In this document: piece after piece, positions 9,643-18,123 of the stretch | Layout: every line of letters begins with the position of its first letter | How positions within the stretch are numbered: position 1 is the stretch's first letter | From: Mycolicibacterium nivoides | GTDB taxonomy: Bacteria > Actinomycetota > Actinomycetes > Mycobacteriales > Mycobacteriaceae | Assembly (NCBI RefSeq): GCF_003855255.1 | Contig: NZ_CP034072.1 | Span: 5,203,208-5,267,207, forward strand | Length of the DNA: 64,000 nucleotides | Direction of reading: 5' to 3' | The notes under the pieces: model-generated | Database searches by the model: none | Told to the model about the DNA's origin: nothing | What the model saw: the letters and a program-made list of their open reading frames with translations, nothing else | Made by a program: the position numbers and the translations under genes

Positions 9643-10524
9643 TCATTCGAAGTAGTGCCCGCGGTCGAGATCCTCGAGCAGTCCCGCTCCGGACGGCTGC
9701 CAGCCGAACCGCTGCCGGGTCAACGCGCTCGACGTCGGGACGTCGAGCGCGAACATCCCGCCGATCCACCCGAAGTGCTCGAAGGCTTGGTCGACCGGGA
9801 CCGTGGTCACCGGCACTCCCAGATGGCGACCGATAGAGGTGGCGATGTCACGGCCGGCGATACCCTCCTCGGCCACCGCGTGCAGAACCGTCCCGGACGG
9901 CGCCTGCTCCACGGCCAGCCGGAACAGCGGGGCGGCGTCGACGCGGTGCACCGCCGGCCAGCGGTTGGTCCCTTCACCGATGTAGGCCGAGACACCTTTC
10001 TCCCGGGCGACCTGGATCAGCCGTGGCACGAACCCGTGATCACCCTCTCCATGCGTCGTCGGTGACAGCCGCACGATCGAGGCGCGCACTCCCTTGTCGG
10101 CGAAACCGAGCACCGCGGGCTCGGAGTGCCGGGGCAGCCCGGGTTGGAACGGGTCGTTCTCGGTCAGTACCCGACCGGCACTGTGCCCGGCCACGCCGGA
10201 GGTGACAACCAGCGGACGGTCCGAGCCGGCAAGGGTCGTACCGAGGACCTCGATGGCCTGACGGTCCAGCTCTCCGGCGTCGGCGAAGTTGTCGAAGTCG
10301 TGATGAAAGGCCAGGTGGATGACGCCATCGCTGGCGTCGGCCGCGGTACGCAGGCTGTCGTGATCGTTCAGATCGCCGCGATGGACGCGGGCGCCGGCCG
10401 CACCGATCGCGTCGGCCGAGGCGTCGGAGCGAGCCAGTCCGACGACGTCGTGACCGTGGGCAACCAGATCACGAACCACCGCAGTGCCCACAAAACCCGA
10501 CGCACCCGTGACGAAAACCTTCAT
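9643..10524 (-). CDS. NAD(P)-dependent epimerase/dehydratase-type SDR
   Basis: A 293-residue atypical or extended short-chain dehydrogenase. The N-terminal nucleotide-binding motif is TGASGFVG (residues 6-13), followed by a GDLND segment that normally contacts the cofactor. The central VVTSGVAGHS region replaces the usual active-site serine strand. A classical YxxxK pair is not obvious, so the catalytic type is uncertain. ATG at 10524 is preceded by GGGAGGA at good spacing. It is divergent from a TetR gene across a 76-base region with a large inverted repeat, which suggests repression by that regulator. Confidence 0.85.
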   Translation of the reverse strand: MKVFVTGASGFVGTAVVRDLVAHGHDVVGLARSDASADAIGAAGARVHRGDLNDHDSLRTAADASDGVIHLAFHHDFDNFADAGELDRQAIEVLGTTLAGSDRPLVVTSGVAGHSAGRVLTENDPFQPGLPRHSEPAVLGFADKGVRASIVRLSPTTHGEGDHGFVPRLIQVAREKGVSAYIGEGTNRWPAVHRVDAAPLFRLAVEQAPSGTVLHAVAEEGIAGRDIATSIGRHLGVPVTTVPVDQAFEHFGWIGGMFALDVPTSSALTRQRFGWQPSGAGLLEDLDRGHYFE

Positions 10525-10537
10525 GGAATCCTCCCGA

Positions 10538-10582
10538 TGTCAGTAACTGTCATCACTGCCAACACGATGACAGCCACTGACA
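10538..10582. promoter_or_regulatory. Long inverted repeat, probable TetR operator
   Basis: TGTCAGTAACTGTCATC (10538-10554) is mirrored by GATGACAGCCACTGACA (10566-10582): 15 of 17 arm bases pair, with eleven bases between. Each arm is itself nearly symmetrical (CAGT-A-ACTG core), as if two dimers bind. It sits 14 bases from the SDR start and 19 from the tetR start, where it could control both promoters. Confidence 0.65.
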
Positions 10583-10600
10583 TTCCCTAGGATCACATCC

Positions 10601-11161
10601 ATGAGCCGCTGGGAGCCCAACGCGAGCGACCGCCTGCAGGAGGCGGCCCTGCAGCTGTATCTCGAGCGCGGGTTCGACCAGACCACGGTCGCCGAGATCG
10701 CCGAGCGGGCCGGGCTGACCGAGCGCACCTACTTCCGGTACTTCGCCGACAAGCGCGAGGCACTCTTCGGCGGACAGACCATGCTCACCGAGCTCTTGAC
10801 CGGCGCGATCGCCGACGCCCCGGCCGGCGCGCCGCCACTCGATGTGGTCGGTGTCGCTTTGACCGCACTCGGCCCGGTGTTCGACGGGCGGCGCGACCAT
10901 GCCCTGCGCCGGCAGTCCGTCGTCGACGCCAACCCCGCGCTGCAGGAGCGCGAGCTGATCAAGCTCGCCACTCTGTCCGAAGAGATGGCCGAGGCGCTGC
11001 GTGCCCGCGGCATCGACGATGCGGCCGCGCGGCTGGCCGCCGAAACCGGCATGGCCGTGTTCAAGGTCGCGTTCGTTCGATGGGTGCACGACAGCACCGA
11101 CGGCGGGCTGGCCGAGATCGTCACATCGACGATGAACGACTTGAAGGCGTTAACCGCCTAG
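10601..11161 (+). CDS. TetR-family transcriptional regulator, divergent from the SDR
   Basis: A 186-residue protein with an N-terminal TetR helix-turn-helix (residues 12-52: ALQLYLERGFDQTTVAEIAE then RAGLTERTYFRYFADKREAL). The C-terminal part has no recognised ligand signature. ATG at 10601 gives the normal short leader MSRWEPNASDRL; no strong ribosome site is seen, so the message may be nearly leaderless. The shared divergent region carries a large inverted repeat, pointing to autoregulation and control of the adjacent SDR. It converges on the mini-mce locus with a ten-base gap. Confidence 0.85.
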   Translation: MSRWEPNASDRLQEAALQLYLERGFDQTTVAEIAERAGLTERTYFRYFADKREALFGGQTMLTELLTGAIADAPAGAPPLDVVGVALTALGPVFDGRRDHALRRQSVVDANPALQERELIKLATLSEEMAEALRARGIDDAAARLAAETGMAVFKVAFVRWVHDSTDGGLAEIVTSTMNDLKALTA

Positions 11162-11171
11162 CGACGCCGGG

Positions 11172-12674
11172 CTACTCGCGCTCGCCGCCGTAGGCGCTGG
11201 AATCCTCCAGGATGGCTTGCAGCTTGCTCTCCGGGCCCGACCCGACACCTTCGCGCTCACTGAGATGGAGGTCCGGGGCACTGGTGTTCTTGTCTCCCAA
11301 CGGCAGACCGTCGGGCCCAACCGGTCCGAGGATCTGCGCCGGGTTCGGCGCGCCGGGGTCGGCCATCTGCAGTGGGCCATCGCCGGGGCCGCCGGGTGCC
11401 GGTTGCTGACCCGGCGGTGGTGGCGGTGCCGCCGGCAAGTTCTCCCCCGGCAGCGACGGCAACGGCGGAGTCTCCGTTGACGATTGACCGCCACCGGGCG
11501 CGAGCGGCGGTAGTTCGGGCGCCCCGCCCTGTCCGAGTGGCGGCAGCGCCGGCGCCTGACCCGGGCCCTGCGGTGGAGGAGGTGGACCTTGGCCCTGGCC
11601 GGGTACCTGTTGTTGGCCCGGAGCCTGGCCCGGGCCTTGGCCAGGGGCCCGGGTGTAGGCGTAGCTCGGCGTCAGCGACAGGTTCACCCGCATGTTGCCG
11701 AAGTCATGCTCGGGGATCCAGACGTGGTCGAAGAACTTGCCCGACAGCTGATTCAGCTTGACGAAGGCCGGAACCCAGTTGTTGGAGGTGTCTGCCAGCA
11801 CACCCAGGACCGGTGTCAGGTTGGAGGTGGTCTTGACCAGCTGATCGGTGTGGTTGTCCAGCGCGGTATGGGTCGTACCCACGGTGTTGATCCCGCCGTT
11901 GATCATCGTGTTCAGCTGTGAGCGCTGCTGGACCAGGGTCTGCATCGGCTGCACGGCCTTGTGCAGGGCATCGAGCAGATCCGGCGCGGTCTGCTGCAGC
12001 CCGTGGGTCGCGTCGATCAGGGCGGAGACCGTGGTCTCGCCGGGCTCGGTGGCCACCACCGAGTCGAGCTGATCGATCAGCCGGTTCAATTGCGCTCCGC
12101 TGGTGAGCAATTCGGTACGGCGGTTCTCGGTCGCGGCGTTCACCGCGGCCAGGATGCCCACCGTCTTGTCCTCACGACCGCGCCCGGTGGCGGCCAGCAC
12201 GTCGCGCAGCTTGCTGATCGTGGTCTGGAACAGCACCGTCGGCAGTTCGGTGTCCTCGGGAATCTGAGCACCCGCGGAAATAGGCGCGCCCGGGCCCCTG
12301 TCGACGAGTTGCACCGACGACACCGCGAACACATTGCTGGGCACCACGCGTGCGGTCACCGTGTTGGGGATGGAGCCCGCGTATTCGGGTTTGAGGTCGA
12401 TGTGGACGAAGTTGGGGTCGCCGTTGGCGGCCGGGACGACATCGTCGACCATCCCGACGAGTACGCCGTGATACTTGACGTCGGACCGCTGCGGCAAGCC
12501 GTCGCCGACATTGACCAGGGCGGCCACCACCGGCACCCGGGCATCCAGCCGCCCGGTGGCCTTCACCAGAAGGAACGTCGAAACCAGTGCTGCCACAACG
12601 AGTACCGCGGCACCGCAGGCGAGCAGTTGACGGTCGGTCGGGCCGCGCCCGTCCATTTCCAGCGAGTTGCCCAT
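11172..12674 (-). CDS. Mce-family protein of a one-Mce locus
   Basis: A 500-residue MCE (MlaD-like) substrate-binding protein. One N-terminal membrane helix (residues about 17-37) precedes an MCE domain beginning VVAALVNVGDGLPQRSDVKY with the typical GVLVGMV turn. A long helical segment (about 150-330) follows, and then a Pro/Gly/Gln-rich tail of roughly 140 residues. Mce proteins form hexameric rings or tunnels that carry lipids across the cell envelope. It follows two permease genes with no gap (TAG then ATG), so the three are one operon. Unlike the usual mycobacterial loci there are no further mce genes beside it, so a homohexamer is likely. The ATPase must come from elsewhere. Confidence 0.9.
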   Translation of the reverse strand: MGNSLEMDGRGPTDRQLLACGAAVLVVAALVSTFLLVKATGRLDARVPVVAALVNVGDGLPQRSDVKYHGVLVGMVDDVVPAANGDPNFVHIDLKPEYAGSIPNTVTARVVPSNVFAVSSVQLVDRGPGAPISAGAQIPEDTELPTVLFQTTISKLRDVLAATGRGREDKTVGILAAVNAATENRRTELLTSGAQLNRLIDQLDSVVATEPGETTVSALIDATHGLQQTAPDLLDALHKAVQPMQTLVQQRSQLNTMINGGINTVGTTHTALDNHTDQLVKTTSNLTPVLGVLADTSNNWVPAFVKLNQLSGKFFDHVWIPEHDFGNMRVNLSLTPSYAYTRAPGQGPGQAPGQQQVPGQGQGPPPPPQGPGQAPALPPLGQGGAPELPPLAPGGGQSSTETPPLPSLPGENLPAAPPPPPGQQPAPGGPGDGPLQMADPGAPNPAQILGPVGPDGLPLGDKNTSAPDLHLSEREGVGSGPESKLQAILEDSSAYGGERE

Positions 12675-13532
12675 CTAGCCGCCGAACCTCGCTCCTGAAT
12701 CGACCGTCCACAGCGCCATGGTGAGCAGCATGTTCACGATGACCACCACGGTGATGCTGGCCCGCATGGCATGGCCGGCGGCCACTCCCACGCCCACCGG
12801 TCCGCCCGAGGCGTAGAACCCGTAATAGCACTGCACGGTGGAGGCGATCCACACGAAGATGACCGCCTTGAGCACCGAGTAGAGGATGTCCTGCCCGGAC
12901 AGCATGAGGCTGAAGTAGTGCAGGTAGGAGCCGCTCGAGCCGCCGCTGATCAGGAAAACCACGACCTGGGTGGTCAGGTAGCTCACCGCCAGACAGAGCG
13001 CGTAGAGCGGGATGACCGCGATCACCGCGGCCATCAGCCGCGTGGTGACCAGGTACGGGATCGGCCGGATGGCAATGGAATCGAGCGCGTCGATCTCCTC
13101 GGCGATGCGCATCGACCCGAGCTGCGCGGTGAACCGGCAACCGGCCTGGGTGGCGAAGGCCAGTGATGCGGCGATCGGCGCCAGCTCACGAGTGTTCACC
13201 AATGACGAGATGATGCCGGTGGCCGGGCCGAGCCCGAGGAGGTCGAGGAAGTTGTATCCCTCGATGCCGACGAGCGCCCCCATGGTGATGCCCAACACCA
13301 CCGCCACCCCGATGGTGCCGCCACCGACCACGAGTGAGCCATTGCCCCAGGCGATGTCGGAGAGCAGCCGGACGAATTCACTGCGGTAGTGCCGCAGCAC
13401 GATCGGCACCGCGGTCAGTGCCCGGACGAAGAACACCATCATGTGGCCCAGCCGCATGACCGGCTTGGAGGCCCGTCTGTACAGCCGCACCCAGGGCGCG
13501 AGTATCGGTGGGACGAACGTCGAGGCTGTCAT
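12675..13532 (-). CDS. YrbE/MlaE-family ABC permease (second permease of the mini-mce locus)
   Basis: A 285-residue integral membrane permease. It has the MlaE core, with GCRFTAQLGSMRIAEEIDAL matching the conserved E-E-x-D-A-L coupling segment, and five to six predicted helices. It is the second YrbE of a pair and starts at ATG 13532, one base after the TGA of the first. Its stop TAG is directly followed by the mce ATG. Partners are the adjacent YrbE, the Mce protein, and presumably a shared Mkl/MceG ATPase encoded outside the window. Confidence 0.92.
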   Translation of the reverse strand: MTASTFVPPILAPWVRLYRRASKPVMRLGHMMVFFVRALTAVPIVLRHYRSEFVRLLSDIAWGNGSLVVGGGTIGVAVVLGITMGALVGIEGYNFLDLLGLGPATGIISSLVNTRELAPIAASLAFATQAGCRFTAQLGSMRIAEEIDALDSIAIRPIPYLVTTRLMAAVIAVIPLYALCLAVSYLTTQVVVFLISGGSSGSYLHYFSLMLSGQDILYSVLKAVIFVWIASTVQCYYGFYASGGPVGVGVAAGHAMRASITVVVIVNMLLTMALWTVDSGARFGG

Positions 13533-13533
13533 G

Positions 13534-14403
13534 TCACAGCCCCACTCTGGGGAACAACATGATGTAGAGCTGGCTGATCGCCACGTTGACCACCATCAGC
13601 AGCAGGATCGACTCCACCACCGCCGCGTTCACCGAGTTCGCCACGCCGGTGGGACCGCCCTTGGTGGACAAACCCTTCTGGCACGACACCACGGCGACGA
13701 TGGCGCCGAAGATCACCGCCTTCACCAGGGCCACGATCATGTCGCCGGTGGTAGCGAACGAGGCGAAGGTTGCCACGAAGCTGCCGGGGGCGCCGTTCTG
13801 GAAGTAGACGTTGAACAGAAAGCTCGCCAGGAAGCCGACGAAGCACACCACCCCGGTGAGCGCGACGCCGATCATGATCGCGGCGACGAAGCGCGGCACG
13901 ACCAGCCGCTGAATCACCGAGACGCCCATGACCTCCATGGCATCGGTTTCCTCACGCATGGTCCGCGAACCCAGGTCGGCGGTGATCGCCGACCCGACCG
14001 CGGCGGCCATCAGAACGGCGGCGACCAACGACGCGGCCTGCCGGATCACGGCCAGCCCACTGGCCGCACCGGCCAGCGACGTCGCGCCGACCTGCCCGGC
14101 CAGCAGGGCGAACTGAATCGAGAGGGTGACGCCGATCGGCAGGGCCACCAGCACGGTGGGAAGCACGGCCGTACCAGCCATGAAGGCACCCTGGCGGACG
14201 AACTCCTGCCATTGGAAGCGACCCGTCAGAAGGTCGAGGAAGAGAATCTGGACGGTCCGGACTCCGAGGACGAACTGGTCCCCGACCGTGGTGAGCGACG
14301 CCAGCGGATGACGCCTGGCATAGCCGGTGGCCCAGTTCTCGATGGCGTCGATTCCGCGTTCCGGTTCGACCCCATCAGCCACACTCTCAGGCGGCGCCGT
14401 CAT
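13534..14403 (-). CDS. YrbE/MlaE-family ABC permease (first permease of the mini-mce locus)
   Basis: A 289-residue MlaE-type permease. The conserved coupling region reads GSRTMREETDAMEVMGV, and at least five hydrophobic helices follow an amphipathic N-terminus. It heads a three-gene operon yrbE-yrbE-mce. ATG at 14403 is preceded immediately by GAGAGG, which is too close for ideal spacing; an in-frame GTG at 14382 is an alternative. It would pair with the second YrbE as the transmembrane channel of a lipid importer. Confidence 0.9.
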   Translation of the reverse strand: MTAPPESVADGVEPERGIDAIENWATGYARRHPLASLTTVGDQFVLGVRTVQILFLDLLTGRFQWQEFVRQGAFMAGTAVLPTVLVALPIGVTLSIQFALLAGQVGATSLAGAASGLAVIRQAASLVAAVLMAAAVGSAITADLGSRTMREETDAMEVMGVSVIQRLVVPRFVAAIMIGVALTGVVCFVGFLASFLFNVYFQNGAPGSFVATFASFATTGDMIVALVKAVIFGAIVAVVSCQKGLSTKGGPTGVANSVNAAVVESILLLMVVNVAISQLYIMLFPRVGL

Positions 14404-14951
14404 CCTCTCTCATTAAGAAGCAGAACGAACACAGACAATCCCTCCCCAGGCCGAGATATGGCCACCGCCGGCCGGATAACTCGCAGTGGTTGGCACCGTA
14501 ACGTCGGCGCTCATCCCTCGTCAATGTTTTGCCGAATTATCATTCACTTAGCGAGGTTGGCTCATCAATTTCCGGCAAATCCGTAGCCACCCTCAGCGCA
14601 TCGCCACTTCCACTCCGACGCACGGGCGAGTGCTTGTCACTTCCTGTATCACCTGTAAATACAGTGCATTCAGGCCCCAGCGGACGCCCTTCGCATTGAC
14701 GCCGACGTAAGGGGCGCACCCCGATCGGTCACGGATACGCGCTCCGCGGACGAACTCACCACGGAATCAGTGCCCCGCATGCCCGTTAACTTTGCCGATC
14801 ATGTCGAAACCGCGCGAAAAGTTCCCGGAATTTTGCCGGCGGGTGGCGCCCGGTGCCAGGCTCGCCGCTGCGCCGAAGTCTACTGACTACAGGCGATGTC
14901 AGTCGGGTTTCGGCGGATCTCATGCGCGCACCGACAGCAGCTGCATCCAGG

Positions 14952-14981
14952 CCATGACCATACTTTAAAGTATGGTCATGG
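14952..14981. promoter_or_regulatory. Perfect 30-bp palindrome with AT-rich centre
   Basis: The left half CCATGACCATACTTT is followed without a spacer by its exact reverse complement, giving a TTTAAA centre. It lacks a T-tract, so it is not a typical terminator. Length and perfection suggest a protein-binding operator, or a cruciform-forming site, about 150 bases upstream of gpsA. No regulator gene adjoins it. Confidence 0.55.
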
Positions 14982-15117
14982 TGAGCGGAAGAGGGATCAC
15001 AGGTCCAGCGGAGCAGATGGCCTCGATCATGGCGATCGACGGAAGATGCGAACGGCGGCGAACCGTCACCGGCTGACCCAGTTCGACAACTTGGGCTCAG
15101 CAACGGCGTCTCGGCAA

Positions 15118-15123
15118 TACTCT
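15118..15123 (+). promoter_or_regulatory. Candidate -10 element giving a leaderless gpsA message
   Basis: TACTCT fits the mycobacterial TANNNT -10 pattern. Its last base is seven bases before the gpsA ATG, so transcription would begin at or next to the start codon. No ribosome site precedes the ATG, which agrees with leaderless translation. Confidence 0.4.
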
Positions 15124-15130
15124 GATCGCC

Positions 15131-16156
15131 ATGGCACCAGCGCAACGCGAACCCAACGTCGTCGTCCTCGGCGGAGGATCCTGGGGCACCACCGTGGCCT
15201 CCATCTGCGCTCGGCGCGGGCCGACGTTGCAGTGGGTGCGCTCGGAGGAGACCGCCAAGGACATCAACGACAACCACCGCAACACGCGCTACCTGGGCAA
15301 CGAAGTCGCACTCCCCCAAAGCCTCAAGGCCACAAATGATTTCAGCGAGGCCGCCAACTGCGCCGATGTGATCGTGATGGGCGTGCCGTCACACGGCTTC
15401 CGCGGGGTGCTGACCGAACTGGCCCGCGAACTGCGGCCATGGGTCCCGGTGGTCTCCCTGGTCAAGGGCCTCGAGCAGGGCACCAATCGGCGGATGAGCG
15501 AGATCGTCGACGAGGTGCTGCCCGGACATCCGGCAGGCATCCTGGCCGGGCCGAACATCGCCCGCGAGGTGGCCGAAGGCTATGCCGCCGCCGCCGTGCT
15601 GGCCATGCCCGATCAGCACCTGGCGGCCAACCTGGCACAGCTGTTCCGCACCAAGCGATTTCGCACCTACACCACCGACGACGTGATCGGGGTGGAGATG
15701 GCCGGGGCACTCAAGAACGTCTACGCCATCGCCGTCGGCATGGGCTATTCACTGGGCATCGGCGAGAACACCCGCGCGATGGTGATGGCCCGCGCGGTCC
15801 GGGAGATGTCCAAACTCGGCGAGGCGATGGGCGGGCACCGCGACACCTTCGCCGGCCTGGCAGGCATGGGAGACCTCATCGTCACCTGCACCAGCCAGCG
15901 CAGCCGCAACCGCCATGTCGGCGAGCAACTGGGTGCCGGCAAGACGGTCGACGAGATCATCGCCTCGATGAATCAGGTCGCCGAGGGCGTCAAGGCCGCG
16001 AGCGTGATCATGGAGTTCGCCGACAAGTACGGGCTCAACATGCCCATCGCCCGCGAGGTGGACAGCGTGATCAACCACGGCGCGAAGGTGGAGGACGCGT
16101 ACTACGGACTGATGGTCGAGAAGCCCGGCCACGAGGTGCACGGCTCGGGATTCTGA
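15131..16156 (+). CDS. gpsA: NAD(P)-dependent glycerol-3-phosphate dehydrogenase
   Basis: A 341-residue enzyme that interconverts dihydroxyacetone phosphate and sn-glycerol-3-phosphate, the backbone for phospholipid synthesis. The N-terminal Rossmann motif is GGGSWGTT (residues 14-21). The C-terminal domain contains AGALKNVYAIAVGMGYSLG with the catalytic lysine, and then GLAGMGDLIVTCTSQRSRNR. It corresponds to the Rv0564c-type paralogue that lies beside htpX in M. tuberculosis; here about 10 kb of other genes come between. ATG at 15131 has no Shine-Dalgarno sequence. A convergent gene follows after an inverted repeat. Confidence 0.96.
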   Translation: MAPAQREPNVVVLGGGSWGTTVASICARRGPTLQWVRSEETAKDINDNHRNTRYLGNEVALPQSLKATNDFSEAANCADVIVMGVPSHGFRGVLTELARELRPWVPVVSLVKGLEQGTNRRMSEIVDEVLPGHPAGILAGPNIAREVAEGYAAAAVLAMPDQHLAANLAQLFRTKRFRTYTTDDVIGVEMAGALKNVYAIAVGMGYSLGIGENTRAMVMARAVREMSKLGEAMGGHRDTFAGLAGMGDLIVTCTSQRSRNRHVGEQLGAGKTVDEIIASMNQVAEGVKAASVIMEFADKYGLNMPIAREVDSVINHGAKVEDAYYGLMVEKPGHEVHGSGF

Positions 16157-16171
16157 GTTGTCTGCGCCGAG

Positions 16172-16220
16172 AGTGACGCCATGGTCGTTGCGCCTCGCTG
16201 ACGACGACCACTACGTCACT
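16172..16220. terminator. Inverted repeat between convergent genes, possible two-way terminator
   Basis: AGTGACGCCATGGTCGT (16172-16188) faces ACGACCACTACGTCACT (16204-16220); 14 of 17 arm bases pair around a 15-base loop. It fills the gap between gpsA and the convergent XRE-cupin gene. There is no T-tract, which is usual for mycobacterial hairpin terminators. Confidence 0.5.
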
Positions 16221-16236
16221 TTCGCGGACCCTGCCG

Positions 16237-16842
16237 TCAGGCGCCGCGCACCGCGGCGCGGAAGTCCTCGGCCCCGACCGGCGGCGCGATGGTCCAGAGC
16301 ACCTCGGCCTCCCCTTCGGTCGGGTTGTGCCAGTCATGCAGTTGGGTCGCTCCGAAGGTCATGCTGTCGCCGGTGTCCAGCAACGTGGTCTGCCCCTCGA
16401 CGGTGATGCTGAGCCCGCCCTTGAGCACGTAGACGAAAATCGTCGCGGCATCGAGCCGGTAGGCCCCGCCGGAACCACCGCCCGGCCGCATGACGGTGTG
16501 CATCACCTGCACGTGGTGTTCGGACTTCGGGGTCAGCAATTCTTCCCGGACCCCGTGGCCGCCCATCTCCAGCGGCGCCCCGGCCCCGCTGCGCACCACC
16601 GGCGCCGACGGGTACTCGAACAGGTCACCTACGCCGATCTCCAGGGCGTCGCAGATCCGCATCAACACCGGGACCGAGACGTTGGTCATCCCCCGCTCGG
16701 CCAGGCTCAGGAAACCCTTGGTCACCTCGGCCCGGGCGGCCACCTCGGTCAGGCTCAATCCACGCTGACCACGGAATTCGCGCAGCCGCGCCCCGGCCCG
16801 CCCCATGCCGGTCTCCGTGCCGGTCTGCTGGCCGTCCCCCAC
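16237..16842 (-). CDS. XRE-cupin transcriptional regulator
   Basis: A 201-residue regulator with an N-terminal XRE/Cro helix-turn-helix (residues about 18-75: LREFRGQRGLSLTEVAARAE, then VTKGFLSLAERGMTNVSVPV). A C-terminal cupin fold follows (about 110-190, including DAATIFVYVLKGGLSITVEG and FGATQLHDWHNP). Such proteins sense small metabolites and often control neighbouring uptake and oxidation genes. The start is GTG at 16842, with AGGAAGGGG eight bases upstream. It is divergent from an alcohol dehydrogenase-permease pair, the probable targets. Confidence 0.87.
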   Translation of the reverse strand: MGDGQQTGTETGMGRAGARLREFRGQRGLSLTEVAARAEVTKGFLSLAERGMTNVSVPVLMRICDALEIGVGDLFEYPSAPVVRSGAGAPLEMGGHGVREELLTPKSEHHVQVMHTVMRPGGGSGGAYRLDAATIFVYVLKGGLSITVEGQTTLLDTGDSMTFGATQLHDWHNPTEGEAEVLWTIAPPVGAEDFRAAVRGA

Positions 16843-16881
16843 TGCAGCTGCCCCTTCCTGTTGACGCCCGTTCGTTTAGTG

Positions 16882-16892
16882 GTGTAAAACAC
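16882..16892. promoter_or_regulatory. Short palindrome in the XRE-cupin/ADH divergent promoter
   Basis: GTGT-AAA-ACAC lies roughly midway between the two divergent starts (16842 and 16960) in an otherwise AT-richer stretch that continues with CGTTCCATCGTTTTATGG. It is a candidate operator core for the XRE-cupin regulator. The arms are only four bases, so support is weak. Confidence 0.3.
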
Positions 16893-16959
16893 GTTCCATC
16901 GTTTTATGGCATTGAACCCTACACGTGGCGGTGCCCCCCGAAGCACAGAAAGGCACGCG

Positions 16960-18105
16960 GTGTCTGCACCTGCAACCGAACCCAACGGCGAGTCGACGCG
17001 AATTCAGGCCGCCGTACTCGACGGCAACGGAACCATCAGCATCGAGCACGTCGACCTCGCCGCCCCCGGCCCGGGCGAGGTCCGGGTCGAGATCGCCGCC
17101 GCCGGCGTCTGCCACTCCGACCTGCACGTCACCACCGGAGCCTGGGACGTCCCGGCGCCGGTGGTGCTGGGACACGAAGGATCGGGCGTGGTCACCGCGG
17201 TCGGCCCCGGCGTCGACGACCTCGAACCCGGCGACCACGTGGTGCTCAGCTGGGTACCCGGCTGCGGCGAATGCCGCGCCTGCCAGGCCGGCCGGCCGGC
17301 CCAGTGCGCGCTGGTCGCGTCGGTCGTGGCAACCGGCGGCACCCTGTACGACGGCACCACCCGGCTGTCCAACGAACGCGGCCAGATCCACCACTATCTC
17401 GGGGTGTCCTCCTACGCCGAGCAGGTCGTGGTTCCCCGCAGCGGCGCGATCAAGGTCCGCAAGGACGCACCTCTGGAAGACATCGCGATCGTGGGCTGCG
17501 CGATCGCCACCGGTGTGGGCGCGGTGCGAAATACCGCAGGCGTACAACCCGGTTCCACCGTCGCGGTGATCGGCTGCGGCGGGGTGGGCCTGGCCTGTGT
17601 GCAGGGCGCCCGCCTGGCCGGTGCCTCGCGCATCGTGGCGGTGGACGTCGTCGCCGAAAAGCTCAACCTGGCAAGCAAACTCGGGGCCACCGACACCGTC
17701 GACGCCTCGGCGGTCGAGGACGTGGTGGCCGCCCTGCGGGAGGTGCTGCCTGACGGGTACGACTACATCTTCGATGCCATCGGCAAGATCGCCACCACCG
17801 AGCAGGCCATCGCCGGGCTGGGCCTCGGCGGGGCCGCCGTCATCGTCGGTCTGCCGCCGGCCGGCGAACGCGCCAGCTTCGACCCGCTCGCGCTGGCCGA
17901 GGCCGATCAACGGATCCTGGGCTCCAATTACGGCTCGGCGGTGCCCGAGCGTGACATCCCGCAACTGGTCGACGAGGTCATGGCGGGCAACCTCGACCTG
18001 GCCTCGATGATCTCCGCCCGGCGGCCACTGGCCGAAGCCGCGGCTGCCCTCGACGACCTGGCCGCCGGCCACGCATTGCGTCAACTACTCGTCCCCAACG
18101 CCTGA
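16960..18105 (+). CDS. Zinc-dependent alcohol dehydrogenase (MDR superfamily)
   Basis: A 381-residue medium-chain dehydrogenase. The catalytic zinc region GVCHSDLH and GHEGSGVV, the structural-zinc loop (CGECRACQAGRPAQC, with spacing like class III enzymes) and the Rossmann motif GCGGVGLACVQG are all present. It would oxidise an alcohol to an aldehyde with NAD(P). GTG at 16960 is preferred because AAAGG stands six bases upstream; an ATG at 16906 would add 18 atypical residues. An amino-acid/polyamine permease follows 18 bases later and an XRE-cupin regulator is divergent. This suggests catabolism of an amino alcohol or amine-derived alcohol, which is inference from context only. Confidence 0.9.
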   Translation: MSAPATEPNGESTRIQAAVLDGNGTISIEHVDLAAPGPGEVRVEIAAAGVCHSDLHVTTGAWDVPAPVVLGHEGSGVVTAVGPGVDDLEPGDHVVLSWVPGCGECRACQAGRPAQCALVASVVATGGTLYDGTTRLSNERGQIHHYLGVSSYAEQVVVPRSGAIKVRKDAPLEDIAIVGCAIATGVGAVRNTAGVQPGSTVAVIGCGGVGLACVQGARLAGASRIVAVDVVAEKLNLASKLGATDTVDASAVEDVVAALREVLPDGYDYIFDAIGKIATTEQAIAGLGLGGAAVIVGLPPAGERASFDPLALAEADQRILGSNYGSAVPERDIPQLVDEVMAGNLDLASMISARRPLAEAAAALDDLAAGHALRQLLVPNA

Positions 18106-18123
18106 CAAGAATCGAGATCCCAA

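Larger units (their letters stand above)
14404..15130. other. 727-base gene-free region
   Basis: No convincing gene is seen. The region separates divergent mini-mce and gpsA transcription units and contains a perfect 30-bp palindrome at 14952-14981, listed separately. A short frame starting in the palindrome (ATG at 14972, 34 codons) has no recognisable product. A weak six-base hairpin, CTGTAT...ATACAG, lies near 14646-14666. The size suggests regulatory sequence or the remains of a lost gene. Confidence 0.5.

Noticed and set aside
14896..15339. A plus-strand frame across the 30-bp palindrome
   Set aside because: The translation is basic low-complexity sequence, it runs into gpsA in another frame and has no start signal.
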